64,000 bases of DNA from Pseudomonas mohnii (GTDB lineage Bacteria > Pseudomonadota > Gammaproteobacteria > Pseudomonadales > Pseudomonadaceae), in NCBI RefSeq assembly GCF_900105115.1, contig NZ_FNRV01000001.1:4510501-4574500 (forward strand). The letters are read 5' to 3'. The notes beneath the pieces were generated by a model, which was not told the origin of the DNA, did no database searches, and worked only from the letters and a program-made list of their open reading frames with translations. Below, in pieces: positions 1-8,781 of the stretch. The first letter of the stretch is position 1. Every line of letters starts with the position of its first letter. Both the position numbers and the translations under genes were made by a program.

Positions 1-1
1 G

Positions 2-208
2 GATGAGACATGGTTTATAAAACGCTACATATCTACAATCGCCCGCACTGAATTCCCGACTCCGCTCGCCCTGACTCAGGAGCATGAGCAGAAACCGGGT
101 GTCGAGAGGCCGGGTGGCTTCATGCGACCCCCTGGTGTCGGTGCCTCCAATTATCCGCACCAAATGGAATTGGTCTGTAACAAGGCCTTTGACCACGAAT
201 TCGAATAA
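2..208 (+). CDS. C-terminal part of an unidentified gene (cut by the window edge)
   Basis: An uninterrupted frame of 68 codons enters from the left edge and stops at TAA 206-208. It contains DETWFIKRYISTIARTEF near the edge and ends NKAFDHEFE. I do not recognise the family. It lies on the same strand as the cyo operon about 150 bases upstream of cyoA, so it is probably the preceding gene. The open frame and reasonable codon use are the only support; its start is outside the window. Confidence 0.45.
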   Translation, partial: DETWFIKRYISTIARTEFPTPLALTQEHEQKPGVERPGGFMRPPGVGASNYPHQMELVCNKAFDHEFE

Positions 209-361
209 GAACTCAACGCTAGCCCAGGATTTGTCGAAACGCGTCTGACGCACGACGGGCCAGCCCTTATTCAATCCAAGAAAAATGCCAACCCTTGGCA
301 GGGTGAAGTGTTGGCGATCAAAACCCAACTGCATTGCGCAAGCAGCTTTAGAGGTCGTGAG

Positions 362-1297
362 ATGAGTAAAAACAGGTACCCCAGATTACTAGGCCTAGTG
401 CCGCTGCTCGGCACGTTGTTGCTGGGAGGCTGCAACATGACCTTGCTCAATCCCACGGGCCAGGTTGGCCTGGAGCAGCGAAACCTGATCATCACCGCAA
501 CGCTGCTGATGCTGTTGGTCGTGGTCCCGGTCATCGTGATGACGTTCCTGTTCGCCTGGAAATATCGCGCGTCCAACACTAACGCCACTTACACGCCGAA
601 ATGGAACCACTCCACCAAGATCGAGATCGCGGTGTGGACTGTTCCGATTCTGATCATCCTTGCCCTGGGTTACATCACCTACAAGACGACCCACGAGCTG
701 GATCCATACCGTCCGATTCAATCCGACGTGAAGCCGGTGACCATCGAAGTGGTCGCGCTGGACTGGAAGTGGCTGTTCATCTACCCGGAACAAGGCATTG
801 CCACGGTCAACAAGATCGTGTTCCCGGCGCACACGCCAGTTAACTTCCGGATCACCTCCGACGCTGTGATGAACTCGTTCTTCATCCCGGGCCTGGGCGG
901 CCAGATCTACGCGATGGCGGGCATGCAGACCAAGCTGCACCTGATCGCCGACCGCAACGCTGAAATGGAAGGCATCTCGGCCAACTACAGCGGTGCCGGT
1001 TTCACCGGTATGAAATTCAAGGCAATCGCCACGACACAGGAAGATTTCGACGCCTGGGTCAGCGAAGTCAAGAAGGCACCTAAACAGCTTGAACAAGCTG
1101 AATACGCTGCCCTTTCCAAGCCAAGCCAGAACAACCCAGTCGAGCTCTACTCCTCGGTCACGCCGAACCTGTTCCAGACCATCGTCGACAAGTACGAAGG
1201 CATGAAACCAGGTCCGAAACTGAACCACGAGAAGAAAGAGAAAGAAGTCGCCGCTACGGACATGAACTCGCATTCAGCTGCCGGGGCAGAGGAGTAA
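362..1297 (+). CDS. cyoA: Cytochrome bo3 ubiquinol oxidase subunit II
   Basis: Subunit II of the proton-pumping quinol oxidase in the inner membrane. The 311-residue protein starts with a lipoprotein signal whose lipobox LGGC puts the lipidated Cys at about residue 24. Two membrane helices follow (about 45-69 and 90-107), then a periplasmic cupredoxin domain. The region that would hold the CuA ligands in cytochrome c oxidases (SANYSGAGFTGM) has no cysteines, as expected for a quinol oxidase. The ATG at 362 is chosen because GAGG at 350-353 and the signal peptide fit it; an in-frame ATG at 308 would add 18 residues before the signal. First gene of cyoABCDE, with 3 bases between it and cyoB. 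Confidence 0.96.
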   Translation: MSKNRYPRLLGLVPLLGTLLLGGCNMTLLNPTGQVGLEQRNLIITATLLMLLVVVPVIVMTFLFAWKYRASNTNATYTPKWNHSTKIEIAVWTVPILIILALGYITYKTTHELDPYRPIQSDVKPVTIEVVALDWKWLFIYPEQGIATVNKIVFPAHTPVNFRITSDAVMNSFFIPGLGGQIYAMAGMQTKLHLIADRNAEMEGISANYSGAGFTGMKFKAIATTQEDFDAWVSEVKKAPKQLEQAEYAALSKPSQNNPVELYSSVTPNLFQTIVDKYEGMKPGPKLNHEKKEKEVAATDMNSHSAAGAEE

Positions 1298-1300
1298 ACG

Positions 1301-3331
1301 ATGTTTGGTAAATTAAGTTGGGAAGCGGTCCCGTTCCACGAGCCGATCGTGATGGTGACCATCGCCATGATTGCGCTGGGTGGTCTGGCACTGTTCGCTG
1401 CAATCACCTACTTCAAGAAGTGGACCTACCTGTGGACCGAGTGGCTGACGTCGGTCGACCACAAGAAAATCGGCGTGATGTACATCATCGTCGCCATGGT
1501 CATGCTGCTGCGTGGCTTTGCCGACGCCATCATGATGCGTACCCAGTTGGCCATGGCCACCGAGGGTTCGCCTGGCTACCTGCCACCTGAACACTATGAC
1601 CAGATCTTCACCGCTCACGGTGTGATCATGATCATCTTCATGGCGATGCCATTCTTCACCGGCCTGATGAACCTTGCAGTGCCGCTGCAGATCGGCGCGC
1701 GTGACGTTGCCTTCCCGTTCCTGAACTCCCTGAGCTTCTGGCTGCTGGTGTCCGGCGTTGTGCTGATCAACCTGTCCCTGGGCGTCGGCGAATTCGCCAA
1801 GACCGGTTGGGTTGCCTATCCGCCGCTGTCGGGCCTGCAATACAGCCCTGGCGTGGGGATGGATTACTACATCTGGGCGCTACAGCTATCGGGCCTGGGT
1901 ACGACGCTGACGGGGGTCAACTTCCTGGCCACCGTGCTGAAAATGCGTACCCCTGGCATGAAACTGATGGACATGCCGATCTTCACCTGGACCTGCACCT
2001 GGGCCAACGTCCTGATCGTGGCTTCGTTCCCGATCCTGACCGCTACCCTGGCACTGCTGACGCTTGACCGTTACATGGATTTCCACATTTTCACCAATGA
2101 ACTTGGTGGCAATCCGATGATGTACGTCAACCTGTTCTGGGCCTGGGGTCACCCTGAGGTGTACATCCTGATCCTGCCGGCATTCGGCATTTTCTCGGAA
2201 GTCATCTCCGCCTTCACCGGCAAGAAACTGTTCGGCCACCACTCGATGATCTACGCCTCGGGCGCGATCTCGGTACTGGGCTTCATGGTTTGGCTGCACC
2301 ACTTCTTCACCATGGGCTCCGGGGCCAGCGTCAACGCCTTCTTCGGTCTGGCGACGATGCTGATTTCCATCCCGACGGGTGTGAAACTGTTCAACTGGCT
2401 GTTCACCATCTACCAGGGCCGTCTGCGCTTCACCAGCCAGGTGCTGTGGACCCTGGGCTTCATGGTGACCTTCGCCATCGGCGGCATGACCGGTGTACTG
2501 CTGGCCATCCCGGGTGCTGACTTCGTTCTGCACAACAGCCTGTTCGTGATCGCGCACTTCCACAACGTGATCATCGGTGGTGCGGTATTCGGTTACATCG
2601 CTGGTTTCGGCTTCTACTTCCCGAAAGCGTTCGGCTTCAAGCTGCACGAAGGTTGGGGCAAGGCAGCGTTCTGGTTCTGGATCAGCGGCTTCTTCGTCGC
2701 GTTCATGCCGCTCTACGCGCTGGGCTTCATGGGCATGACCCGTCGTCTGAACGCCACCACCAACCCTGAGTGGGTGCCGTACCTGTACGTCGCCATGTTC
2801 GGTGCGGTGATGATCGCGTTCGGTATCGCCTGCCAACTGATCCAGCTGTACGTCAGTGTGCGTGACCGCAACAAGCCAGAGAACAAGTGCGAGCACGGTG
2901 ACCCGTGGAATGGCCACACTCTGGAATGGTCGACCTCCTCGCCACCTCCGTTCTACAACTTCGCTGTGCTGCCTAAGGCTGACTGCATCGACCCGTTCAC
3001 CGAAGCCAAGGAAAACGGTACCGCGTACAAGGCTCCGGCCAAGTACGAACCGATCCACATGCCAAACAACACCGCCACCGGTGTGGTCATGGGCGCTCTG
3101 TTGACCGTGTTCGGCTTCGCCATGATCTGGCACATCTGGTGGCTGGCCATCGCCAGCTTCGCTGGCACCGTGATCTACTTCGCGATCCACGCGGCCCGTG
3201 ATGATCAAGGCTATATGGTGCCGGTCGACGTGATCGAGCGCATCGAAGCCGAGCAGCACAAGCGTCTGGTAGCGGCAGGGAAAATCCCGGCCACGGCCAC
3301 CCGTGTTGAAACCTCGTTGGAACAGGCTTAA
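1301..3331 (+). CDS. cyoB: Cytochrome bo3 ubiquinol oxidase subunit I
   Basis: Catalytic subunit that reduces O2 to water at the heme o3-CuB centre and pumps protons. The 676 residues match the family length and form about 15 membrane helices. Visible ligands are the first low-spin-heme His in [10 protein letters not shown], the crosslinked His-Tyr pair in [10 protein letters not shown], the CuB pair in LHHFFTMG, and the heme His residues in [11 protein letters not shown]. It follows cyoA directly and is followed by cyoC after 3 bases, so the operon is tightly co-transcribed. Nothing is truncated. Confidence 0.98.
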   Translation: MFGKLSWEAVPFHEPIVMVTIAMIALGGLALFAAITYFKKWTYLWTEWLTSVDHKKIGVMYIIVAMVMLLRGFADAIMMRTQLAMATEGSPGYLPPEHYDQIFTAHGVIMIIFMAMPFFTGLMNLAVPLQIGARDVAFPFLNSLSFWLLVSGVVLINLSLGVGEFAKTGWVAYPPLSGLQYSPGVGMDYYIWALQLSGLGTTLTGVNFLATVLKMRTPGMKLMDMPIFTWTCTWANVLIVASFPILTATLALLTLDRYMDFHIFTNELGGNPMMYVNLFWAWGHPEVYILILPAFGIFSEVISAFTGKKLFGHHSMIYASGAISVLGFMVWLHHFFTMGSGASVNAFFGLATMLISIPTGVKLFNWLFTIYQGRLRFTSQVLWTLGFMVTFAIGGMTGVLLAIPGADFVLHNSLFVIAHFHNVIIGGAVFGYIAGFGFYFPKAFGFKLHEGWGKAAFWFWISGFFVAFMPLYALGFMGMTRRLNATTNPEWVPYLYVAMFGAVMIAFGIACQLIQLYVSVRDRNKPENKCEHGDPWNGHTLEWSTSSPPPFYNFAVLPKADCIDPFTEAKENGTAYKAPAKYEPIHMPNNTATGVVMGALLTVFGFAMIWHIWWLAIASFAGTVIYFAIHAARDDQGYMVPVDVIERIEAEQHKRLVAAGKIPATATRVETSLEQA

Positions 3332-3334
3332 ACC

Positions 3335-3958
3335 ATGTCGAATTTAGTGACCAATGTTGGACACGCCCATGGTGACCATGGGCACGATGACCACCACCAC
3401 GACTCGGGCGAGATGACCGTATACGGTTTCTGGCTCTACCTGATGACCGACTGCATTCTGTTTGCGTCGATCTTCGCGGTGTACGCGGTTCTGGTAAATA
3501 ACGTAGCCGGTGGCCCGTCGGGCCACGACATCTTCGAACTGCCTTACGTACTGGGCGAAACCGCTCTGCTGCTGTTCAGTTCGATCACCTACGGCTTCGC
3601 CATGCTGGCGTTCTTCCGTGGCAACAAGAAGCAGGTCCTGGGCTGGCTGGCCATGACCTTCCTGTTCGGTGCCGGCTTCATCGGCATGGAGATCAACGAG
3701 TTCCACATGTTGATCTCCGAGGGCTACGGCCCTAGCCGTTCCGGTTTCCTGTCCGGGTTCTTCACCCTGGTCGGCACCCACGGTCTGCACGTGACCAGCG
3801 GTCTGATCTGGATGGCGATCATGATGTACCAGGTCAACAAGCACGGCCTGACGGCGACCAACAAGACTCGCCTGAGCTGCCTGAGCCTGTTCTGGCACTT
3901 CCTGGACGTGGTGTGGATCTGCGTATTCACAGTTGTTTATCTGATGGGGACTATGTAA
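3335..3958 (+). CDS. cyoC: Cytochrome bo3 ubiquinol oxidase subunit III
   Basis: Integral membrane subunit III (207 residues, five predicted helices) of the heme-copper oxidase, needed for assembly and stability of the complex. The N-terminus is unusually rich in His and Asp (about residues 10-25, [16 protein letters not shown]) before the first membrane helix. Such cytosolic His-rich tails are common in pseudomonad CyoC and could bind metal, but that is inference. Its stop codon directly abuts the cyoD start. Confidence 0.97.
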   Translation: MSNLVTNVGHAHGDHGHDDHHHDSGEMTVYGFWLYLMTDCILFASIFAVYAVLVNNVAGGPSGHDIFELPYVLGETALLLFSSITYGFAMLAFFRGNKKQVLGWLAMTFLFGAGFIGMEINEFHMLISEGYGPSRSGFLSGFFTLVGTHGLHVTSGLIWMAIMMYQVNKHGLTATNKTRLSCLSLFWHFLDVVWICVFTVVYLMGTM

Positions 3959-4300
3959 ATGGCTAACGCAGCTCATTCTCACAATGGTCACGACGACGCC
4001 GGTCACGGCAGCGTCAAGTCCTACGTCATTGGCTTCGTCCTGTCGGTGATCCTGACCGCGATTCCATTCGGCCTGGTGATGTACCCGTCGCTGCCGAAGT
4101 CGATCACCCTGTGGATCGTACTGGCGTTCGCGATCATCCAGGTGCTGGTGCACCTGGTGTACTTCCTGCACCTGGACCGTTCGGCCGCGCAGCGTAACAA
4201 CGTGATTGCGTTTGTTTTCGCCGCGATCGTGATCGTCCTGCTGGTTGGCCTGTCGCTGTGGATCATGTTCAGCATCCACACGTTCATGATGGCGAAGTGA
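3959..4300 (+). CDS. cyoD: Cytochrome bo3 ubiquinol oxidase subunit IV
   Basis: Small three-helix membrane subunit (113 residues) of the bo3 quinol oxidase, thought to help CuB insertion and stabilise subunits I and III. It begins with a His-rich stretch (AHSHNGHDDAGHGS), has helices at about 21-42, 50-70 and 84-106, and starts immediately after the cyoC stop codon. Family length and operon position both fit. Confidence 0.95.
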   Translation: MANAAHSHNGHDDAGHGSVKSYVIGFVLSVILTAIPFGLVMYPSLPKSITLWIVLAFAIIQVLVHLVYFLHLDRSAAQRNNVIAFVFAAIVIVLLVGLSLWIMFSIHTFMMAK

Positions 4301-4311
4301 GGTAAGTCCGG

Positions 4312-5199
4312 ATGTCCTTTAAGCACTTTATCCAAATCACCAAACCGGGGATCATTTTCGGTAACGTGCTTTCTGTGGCAGGCGGATTTTTCCTGGCCTC
4401 CAAAGGGCATGTCGATCTGGCCATTTTCCTGGCCGCCATGATCGGCACGTCCCTGGTGGTCGCCTCCGGTTGCGTGTTCAACAACTGCATCGACCGCGAC
4501 ATCGACCTGAAGATGGAACGCACCAAGAACCGGGTGCTGGTCCAGGGCTTGATCTCCCTGAAACTGGCGCTGGTCTACGCGACCGTCCTGGGCGTCGCCG
4601 GCGTTGCGCTGTTGTACAAGGTGGCCAACCCGTTGGCCGCGCTGTTTGCGGTGATCGGTTTCGTCATCTACGTCGGCTTCTACAGCCTGTACCTCAAGCG
4701 CAAGTCGGTTCACGGCACGCTCGTGGGCAGCCTGTCGGGCGCCATGCCGCCGGTGATCGGTTACGTCGCTGTGAGCAACACCTTCGACATGGCCGCGCTG
4801 ACCCTGCTGGTGATGTTCAGCCTGTGGCAGATGCCGCATTCCTACGCCATCGCGATCTTCCGCTTCAACGATTACCTGGCCGCCTCCATCCCGGTGCTGC
4901 CTGTGAAGCGCGGAATCGAAGTGGCCAAGAAGCACATCCTGATCTACATCCTGGCCTTCCTCGTGGCGACCTTGATGTTGACCTTCAGCGGTTACGCCGG
5001 CATGAGCTACCTCGCCGTCGCCGCGGCCATGGGCATGTACTGGCTGTACATGGCCTGGACCGGCTACAAGGCAGTGGATGACACGGTCTGGGCACGCAAG
5101 CTGTTCGTGTTCTCGATCTTCACCATTACCGCGTTGAGCGTGATGATGTCCCTGGACTTCAAAGTGCCGACCGAGCTGTTGCTGACGTACGCACCGTAA
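4312..5199 (+). CDS. cyoE: Protoheme IX farnesyltransferase (heme O synthase)
   Basis: UbiA-superfamily prenyltransferase that converts heme B plus farnesyl diphosphate to the heme O used by CyoB. The 295-residue multi-helix membrane protein carries the Mg-diphosphate motif [12 protein letters not shown] with the following RTKNRV at about residues 61-78. It is the last gene of cyoABCDE, with GAGG before its ATG, and a Rho-independent terminator lies 17 bases after its stop. Confidence 0.97.
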   Translation: MSFKHFIQITKPGIIFGNVLSVAGGFFLASKGHVDLAIFLAAMIGTSLVVASGCVFNNCIDRDIDLKMERTKNRVLVQGLISLKLALVYATVLGVAGVALLYKVANPLAALFAVIGFVIYVGFYSLYLKRKSVHGTLVGSLSGAMPPVIGYVAVSNTFDMAALTLLVMFSLWQMPHSYAIAIFRFNDYLAASIPVLPVKRGIEVAKKHILIYILAFLVATLMLTFSGYAGMSYLAVAAAMGMYWLYMAWTGYKAVDDTVWARKLFVFSIFTITALSVMMSLDFKVPTELLLTYAP

Positions 5200-5216
5200 G
5201 GTTTAGATGCTGGATT

Positions 5217-5254
5217 GAAAAGCCCCGCCTTCGAGAGAAGAGCGGGGCTTTTTG
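5217..5254 (+). terminator. Rho-independent terminator of the cyo operon
   Basis: AAGCCCCGC and GCGGGGCTT form a GC-rich stem across a short loop, followed by TTTTTG. It sits directly after cyoE. Confidence 0.9.
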
Positions 5255-5277
5255 TTGGGTGCTTTTCCGGTGTCGCT

Positions 5278-5296
5278 ATTGCGAGCAGGCTCGCTT
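5278..5296. repeat. Solitary half REP palindrome
   Basis: TTGCGAGCAGGCTCGCT matches the palindromic core of the REP elements found elsewhere in the window (for example 18101-18880), but the GGGAG/CTCCC flank and the partner REP are missing. Likely a decayed REP singlet. Confidence 0.6.
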
Positions 5297-5393
5297 GGAT
5301 GGGGCGATTTGGCAGGCGAAAAAACTTAAGGATTTACCTGAATTTTCCCACGGAGTTTTCAGGTTGAGGGTCGGAAGTCGTCTGTCTAGCCTC

Positions 5394-5418
5394 GGGATGC
5401 CGTTATTACAAGCATCCC
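5394..5418 (+). promoter_or_regulatory. Inverted repeat in the leader of the nucleotidyltransferase pair
   Basis: GGGATGC (5394-5400) and GCATCCC (5412-5418) form a perfect 7-bp inverted repeat around an 11-base loop. It ends right at the AGAGGA ribosome-binding site for the ATG at 5431. It could be an operator for an autoregulating protein or an RNA hairpin masking the ribosome-binding site. No function is demonstrated. Confidence 0.4.
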
Positions 5419-5430
5419 AGAGGATCTACG

Positions 5431-6069
5431 ATGGAACTGCCAGAGGTAATCACCCCCTGCGTTAATACGGATACTGCGTTGGGGCAGGCTTTGATTTCGA
5501 TGTTCAAATCCGTCGAAGCGGAATTAGAGCTTGTGAAAGCAGGACCAGGAGCCGTCAAAATTATCCTGTTCGGTGGCTGCGCTGTTCACCTGTATACCCA
5601 TCATCGCGTTTCCACCGACGTGGATGCCGAGATTTATGAGGCTCATGTTCCCGAAGGTTTGCACTTGCAAACCATGCTGGCAGAGATACCCGAGCAGTTT
5701 GTTGATGAGCGATCCGGTCGATTGATGGAACTGAACTACGACCTTCAGTACAACACCAGTTTTGGCCCAATCCACGAAGACTATTGGGAGCGGAGCCTTC
5801 CGATTGCAGAGTTTACGGTCGAGTCCCCGCTCCACGTGCATATCGCAGCGCCTGTTGACATTGCCATCTCCAAGCTGGGCAGAGCGACCGATCAGGACAT
5901 CGGTGATATCAAGGCACTTCTCAGGGCTGGTTTCATATTGACCCGCGAATTCCGCCGGCTGGCGTTACAGGCGATTGATGTATATGTTGGCAATAAGGAA
6001 CCACCCATCTCCGTTCTTACGAATATTCTGCACGATTACCTGGAGAGCACTGATGACGAAGCCCCTTGA
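5431..6069 (+). CDS. MNT/AbiEii-like nucleotidyltransferase-fold protein
   Basis: A 212-residue protein with the nucleotidyltransferase signature: LFGGCAVHLY at about 47-55 followed by STDVDAEI at 61-68, i.e. a Gly-Gly turn plus a D-x-D metal pair (D63, D65). This pattern is typical of AbiEii, MNT and DUF6036-type proteins, several of which are toxins or antitoxins. A later segment, PVDIAISKLGRATDQDIGDI, also resembles this group, where a Lys and the following acidic residues complete the active site. The start has AGAGGA 7 bases upstream. Its last 17 bases overlap the next gene, implying translational coupling and a shared role. A toxin or abortive-infection function is inference; a plain nucleotidyltransferase is possible. 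Confidence 0.7.
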   Translation: MELPEVITPCVNTDTALGQALISMFKSVEAELELVKAGPGAVKIILFGGCAVHLYTHHRVSTDVDAEIYEAHVPEGLHLQTMLAEIPEQFVDERSGRLMELNYDLQYNTSFGPIHEDYWERSLPIAEFTVESPLHVHIAAPVDIAISKLGRATDQDIGDIKALLRAGFILTREFRRLALQAIDVYVGNKEPPISVLTNILHDYLESTDDEAP

Positions 6070-6505
6070 TGGCCAAGTCCTCACATCCGCTTTGGACACG
6101 CTGGTAAAAAGACCTTTGAATCAAGCTGACGACGCCGCGCTCGTGAGTGCCGCCAAGGCTGTCTGGTATTCCAACTCAGATCTGGAGGGCGAGTTAGTCG
6201 CTTTTTTGAGTTGTCACACTGACGAGGTTGAGGTTCGGCGTGCCGGGTATCTGCTCGAGCGATTCACTCGCTTTACGTGTGTATCCGATCTCCGCGTGTC
6301 AGAAACCCTCAATGCCCTCGAACTTGTTGCACATTGGACTTGCGGACAACCCGTGACCCCAAGAACCGTCACACCACTGCGTCGACGTCGTGATGAGCTC
6401 GCTGTCTCTTGGGGATTGAGTGAGGGTCTTGGCCTGAAAGCCCAAATCCTCATGCCTTTTCAAACCCGGCATTACGAAGCTGAGCAGCGCGCGATGTTTT
6501 CCTGA
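6053..6505 (+). CDS. Unknown partner protein of the nucleotidyltransferase
   Basis: A 150-residue soluble protein beginning MTKPLDGQVLTSALDTL. The ATG at 6053 lies inside the 3' end of the upstream gene (17-base overlap). A longer frame reaching back to 5975 would overlap far more and lacks support. I do not recognise a domain. It looks alpha-helical in its first two thirds (ALVSAAKAVWYSNSDLEGELVAFL) and has a basic segment (TPLRRRRDELA) near 123. By position it could be the cognate partner or antitoxin of the nucleotidyltransferase. A terminator follows within 100 bases. Confidence 0.7.
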   Translation: MTKPLDGQVLTSALDTLVKRPLNQADDAALVSAAKAVWYSNSDLEGELVAFLSCHTDEVEVRRAGYLLERFTRFTCVSDLRVSETLNALELVAHWTCGQPVTPRTVTPLRRRRDELAVSWGLSEGLGLKAQILMPFQTRHYEAEQRAMFS

Positions 6506-6565
6506 GCCCAGCTTGCATCAAAGCGGCTGCATCGCTCGTCCTGTAATGACGACGTTTAGCGGCTT

Positions 6566-6602
6566 AAAAGCCCCCCATTCAAAAGAATCGCGGGGCTTTT
6601 TC
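6566..6602. terminator. Bidirectional terminator between convergent genes
   Basis: AAAAGCCCC and GGGGCTTTTT pair around an AT-rich loop with A- and T-tracts on both sides. It can serve the nucleotidyltransferase pair (plus strand) and the DUF3077 gene (minus strand). Confidence 0.85.
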
Positions 6603-6604
6603 AT

Positions 6605-6883
6605 TTATGCGCGGTTGTTGCACGGTGCATCGAGCACCTTCACCACGTCATCGATGATGGCCTTGCTCATGTCCTGCAAGAAGTGCGAGGCCCAGGCGTG
6701 TCGGTCGGAGTCGCGGACCATGGTGGCGTCTGAGGCGAGGAGTTTGGCGAGGTGGAGCAGGTCGGAGGCGTGGGTCAGGGCAGAAATGACCGGGACACCG
6801 GCGTTGATGCGGAACAAGGGGGCGTTGGCGTGGTAGGAGAAGGGTGTGAGGCCGATGGTTTTGAGGTCTTGTGGAATGGTCAT
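6605..6883 (-). CDS. DUF3077 family small protein (copy 1)
   Basis: A 92-residue protein with the family opening LKTIGLTPFSY at about 7-17 and the segment ALTHASDLLHLAKLLA, which I recall from the Pseudomonas DUF3077 family. Function is unknown. A paralogue lies at 41174-41485 with matching landmarks (LKTIGLTP, DRHAWA, DMSKAI or SMSKAL, DDVVKVL or DDAVKVL). Its ATG overlaps the stop of a micro-ORF by ATGA (6880-6883), so it is probably translated by coupling. A GGAGGT stretch (6892-6897) inside the micro-ORF gives it a strong ribosome-binding site. Confidence 0.8.
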   Translation of the reverse strand: MTIPQDLKTIGLTPFSYHANAPLFRINAGVPVISALTHASDLLHLAKLLASDATMVRDSDRHAWASHFLQDMSKAIIDDVVKVLDAPCNNRA

Positions 6884-6981
6884 TGGGCTTCACCTCCTGC
6901 TGGTTGGGAGGTGTTGGGTGCAAAAGCATAAATTTGGAACGGATAGCTGGCATGCATAAGGAAAACACCGAATGTGCCCAT
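6880..6981 (-). CDS. Micro-ORF coupled to DUF3077 copy 1
   Basis: An in-frame short ORF of 33 codons from ATG 6981 (or 25 codons from ATG 6957) ends with TGA overlapping the DUF3077 start. The product contains YPFQIYAFAP and ends GGEAQ. The independent micro-ORF in front of the second DUF3077 gene (41482-41586) contains NPFEIWLSP and ends GGGQ, with the same ATGA overlap. The shared PF-acidic/polar-I-aromatic pattern and GG..Q end suggest a real conserved peptide. Neither possible start has a clear Shine-Dalgarno, so expression is uncertain. Confidence 0.5.
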   Translation of the reverse strand: MGTFGVFLMHASYPFQIYAFAPNTSQPAGGEAQ

Positions 6982-7004
6982 ATCGAATTCGAGTTCTCAG
7001 GCCC

Positions 7005-7027
7005 GGTCGCTGAATTGGCAGCGACGG
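7005..7027 (-). promoter_or_regulatory. Conserved hairpin upstream of DUF3077 copy 1
   Basis: Reading the minus strand, CGTCGCTG and CAGCGAC pair around a CCAATT loop. The same 23 bases, GGTCGCTGAATTGGCAGCGACGG on the plus strand, recur at 41798-41820 upstream of the second DUF3077 cassette. Identity over 23 bases 35 kb apart in otherwise different surroundings indicates a functional cis element or a mobile-element end. Confidence 0.6.
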
Positions 7028-7102
7028 GCAAAGCTAGTCACTCAGGATGAGGTCGGCAATCGTGGCGATCTGCTGGCCGGGGATCTCATTGCACAGCGAA
7101 AC

Positions 7103-7197
7103 CCCTGTGGGAGCGGGCTTGCCCGCGATGGCGGTGTGTCTGGCGACATTGATGCTGGATGTGACGGCCTCTTCGCGGGCAAGCCCGCTCCCACAGG
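7103..7197. repeat. REPIN (two inverted REP palindromes)
   Basis: CCTGTGGGAGCGGGCTTGCC at the left and its near reverse complement at the right end flank about 40 bases of spacer. This is the usual doublet form of pseudomonad REP sequences. It lies between the DUF3077 leader and the 3' end of the MocR gene. Confidence 0.9.
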
Positions 7198-7212
7198 ATC
7201 GAAGACAGTCAG

Positions 7213-8631
7213 TTATTTTTGCGGCCTGTCCAGCAACCGGAAAAACCGCTCCCGCACCTGCACGTGATCACTGTGCGCCACGTTGAATCGCAGAAACTGA
7301 TTGGCATCCTGCGATTTGCTGAGCAAGGTTCCCGGTGCCAGTACCAGGTCGATTTCCAGACCCTTTCTGGCCAGGCATTCGGCTTTGAATCCTTCTGGCA
7401 ATCGGGTCCAGATGTACAACCCTTCCCCTGGTAGCGATGACACCGAACACCCGGCTTCGCCCAGCCACGCCGCCACCCGGCTGTTCGACTCATAGAGCCG
7501 GTCCACCGTGCGGCGCATGTGTTTGGCGTAGCTGCCGTCGCTGAGCATGGTGCAGATAATCTGCTCGGCCATTTCCGAGGTCATGCCACCGCAGGCCATT
7601 TTCAACGTCACCATCCGCGCCGCCAGTTGCGGTGACAGCACGGCGAAGCTGACGCGGCTATTGGCGGTCAGGGTTTTGGAAAACCCGGAGACGTAAGAGA
7701 CATTGTCCAGCCCGCTCGCGGCCAGGCGCGGCGTTCGACGTTGCTGCATGTCGCAGTACAAATCGTCTTCGAGGATGTGGAAGTTGTAGCGATGGCTCAG
7801 CTCCACCAAGCGGTAAACCTGCGCCGAGGTGAACGAGTGCCCGGTCGGGTTGTGCAGGGCATTGTTGGTCATGTAGAGCACGGGACGATGGGTGATCAGC
7901 AATTGCTCGAACGCGTCCAGGTCCATGCCGTCGCACCCGCGGCGGATGGTGATGACCTTGGCGCCATGCCAGGCCAGATTGGTGTGCATCGTGAAGTAAC
8001 ACGGGTCGTCGAGCAGCACCGTGTCGCCGGGTTTGACCAGCAGGCGCATCAGCATGTCGATGGCTTGTACGGTGTTGGCGGTGGTGATGATCTGCTGCAC
8101 CGGCGCGTCGATGCCCAAGGTCGACATCTTGACCCGCAAGGCCTGGCGCAGAGGCAGGTAACCGCTGGCGTTGCCGTATTCGCCCATGCGCAAGGTGGTC
8201 GCGCGAAGCGTTCCGCGCACGGCTTTGAGCAATTCTTCGGCAGGCAACCACGAGGACGGCAGAAAACCGGCCCCTGGGCGCAGCGCACCATTGTCCAGCA
8301 GCACGGCGCGGCGGACGACGCTGAGGGTGTCTTGCGGGAGCAGGTCTGGCCCGGCGTTGGCTGGCAGCGTAGTGCTGGAGCGGTGCACGTAATGCCCCGA
8401 ACCCTGGCGGGAAACCACCAGGCCCTTGGCCCGCAAGCGGTCCAGGGCGTCGACCACCGTGGACTTGCCCACGTGCATCAAGTCGGAGAGTTCGCGAATC
8501 GGCGGCAGCCTTGAGCCGTGGGGGAGGCCGCCCTGGCTGATCGCCACCGTGAGTTGATCGACGATCTGCTGGACCAGCGGCACACCTGGCTGGAACTCGA
8601 TAGCGGCGATCACTGCTCGCTGAGCCTGCAT
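7213..8631 (-). CDS. MocR/GntR-family PLP-dependent transcriptional regulator
   Basis: A 472-residue fusion of an N-terminal GntR winged helix (about 15-84, with RLPPIRELSD and GKSTVVDALDRL) to a fold-type I aminotransferase-like domain. The PLP lysine is K319 in SGFSK, and the PLP-contact motif NNALHNPTG is at about 256-264. Such proteins usually sense an amino acid or aldehyde through PLP and control a neighbouring transporter or biosynthetic operon. This one is divergent from the exporter gene at 8782, with a perfect inverted repeat between them, so it is the likely pathway-specific regulator of the 8782-18087 cluster. Confidence 0.92.
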   Translation of the reverse strand: MQAQRAVIAAIEFQPGVPLVQQIVDQLTVAISQGGLPHGSRLPPIRELSDLMHVGKSTVVDALDRLRAKGLVVSRQGSGHYVHRSSTTLPANAGPDLLPQDTLSVVRRAVLLDNGALRPGAGFLPSSWLPAEELLKAVRGTLRATTLRMGEYGNASGYLPLRQALRVKMSTLGIDAPVQQIITTANTVQAIDMLMRLLVKPGDTVLLDDPCYFTMHTNLAWHGAKVITIRRGCDGMDLDAFEQLLITHRPVLYMTNNALHNPTGHSFTSAQVYRLVELSHRYNFHILEDDLYCDMQQRRTPRLAASGLDNVSYVSGFSKTLTANSRVSFAVLSPQLAARMVTLKMACGGMTSEMAEQIICTMLSDGSYAKHMRRTVDRLYESNSRVAAWLGEAGCSVSSLPGEGLYIWTRLPEGFKAECLARKGLEIDLVLAPGTLLSKSQDANQFLRFNVAHSDHVQVRERFFRLLDRPQK

Positions 8632-8653
8632 TTTACTGGTCTCTCCGGCAGTA

Positions 8654-8679
8654 AAGTTCGTTTGATTCTATACGAACTT
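8654..8679. promoter_or_regulatory. Candidate MocR operator in the divergent promoter
   Basis: AAGTTCGT (8654-8661) and ACGAACTT (8672-8679) form a perfect 8-bp inverted repeat with a 10-base spacer. It lies 23 bases upstream of the MocR start and about 100 bases upstream of the exporter start. The 18-base centre-to-centre arrangement suits a dimeric winged-helix regulator. Binding is inferred from position only. Confidence 0.6.
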
Positions 8680-8781
8680 GCTCTGATCAAGACAGGCATC
8701 TCTTTTTACTATCACTTTGGAAAGTTTTCGGATTATCGACCTGCTGCCAGTCGTTTCGTGGCCAGGTTCATGAGGTGCCGC

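Noticed and set aside
1886..3259. Long minus-strand open frame opposite cyoB (457 codons)
   Set aside because: It is the shadow of the GC-rich codon pattern of cyoB; the product is rich in His, Arg, Asp and Gln with no domain. The same applies to long minus frames opposite secD, hscA, rodZ and iscS.
5259..5465. Short plus-strand ORF before the nucleotidyltransferase gene
   Set aside because: It reads through a REP remnant and the inverted repeat and overlaps the true start; no ribosome-binding site.
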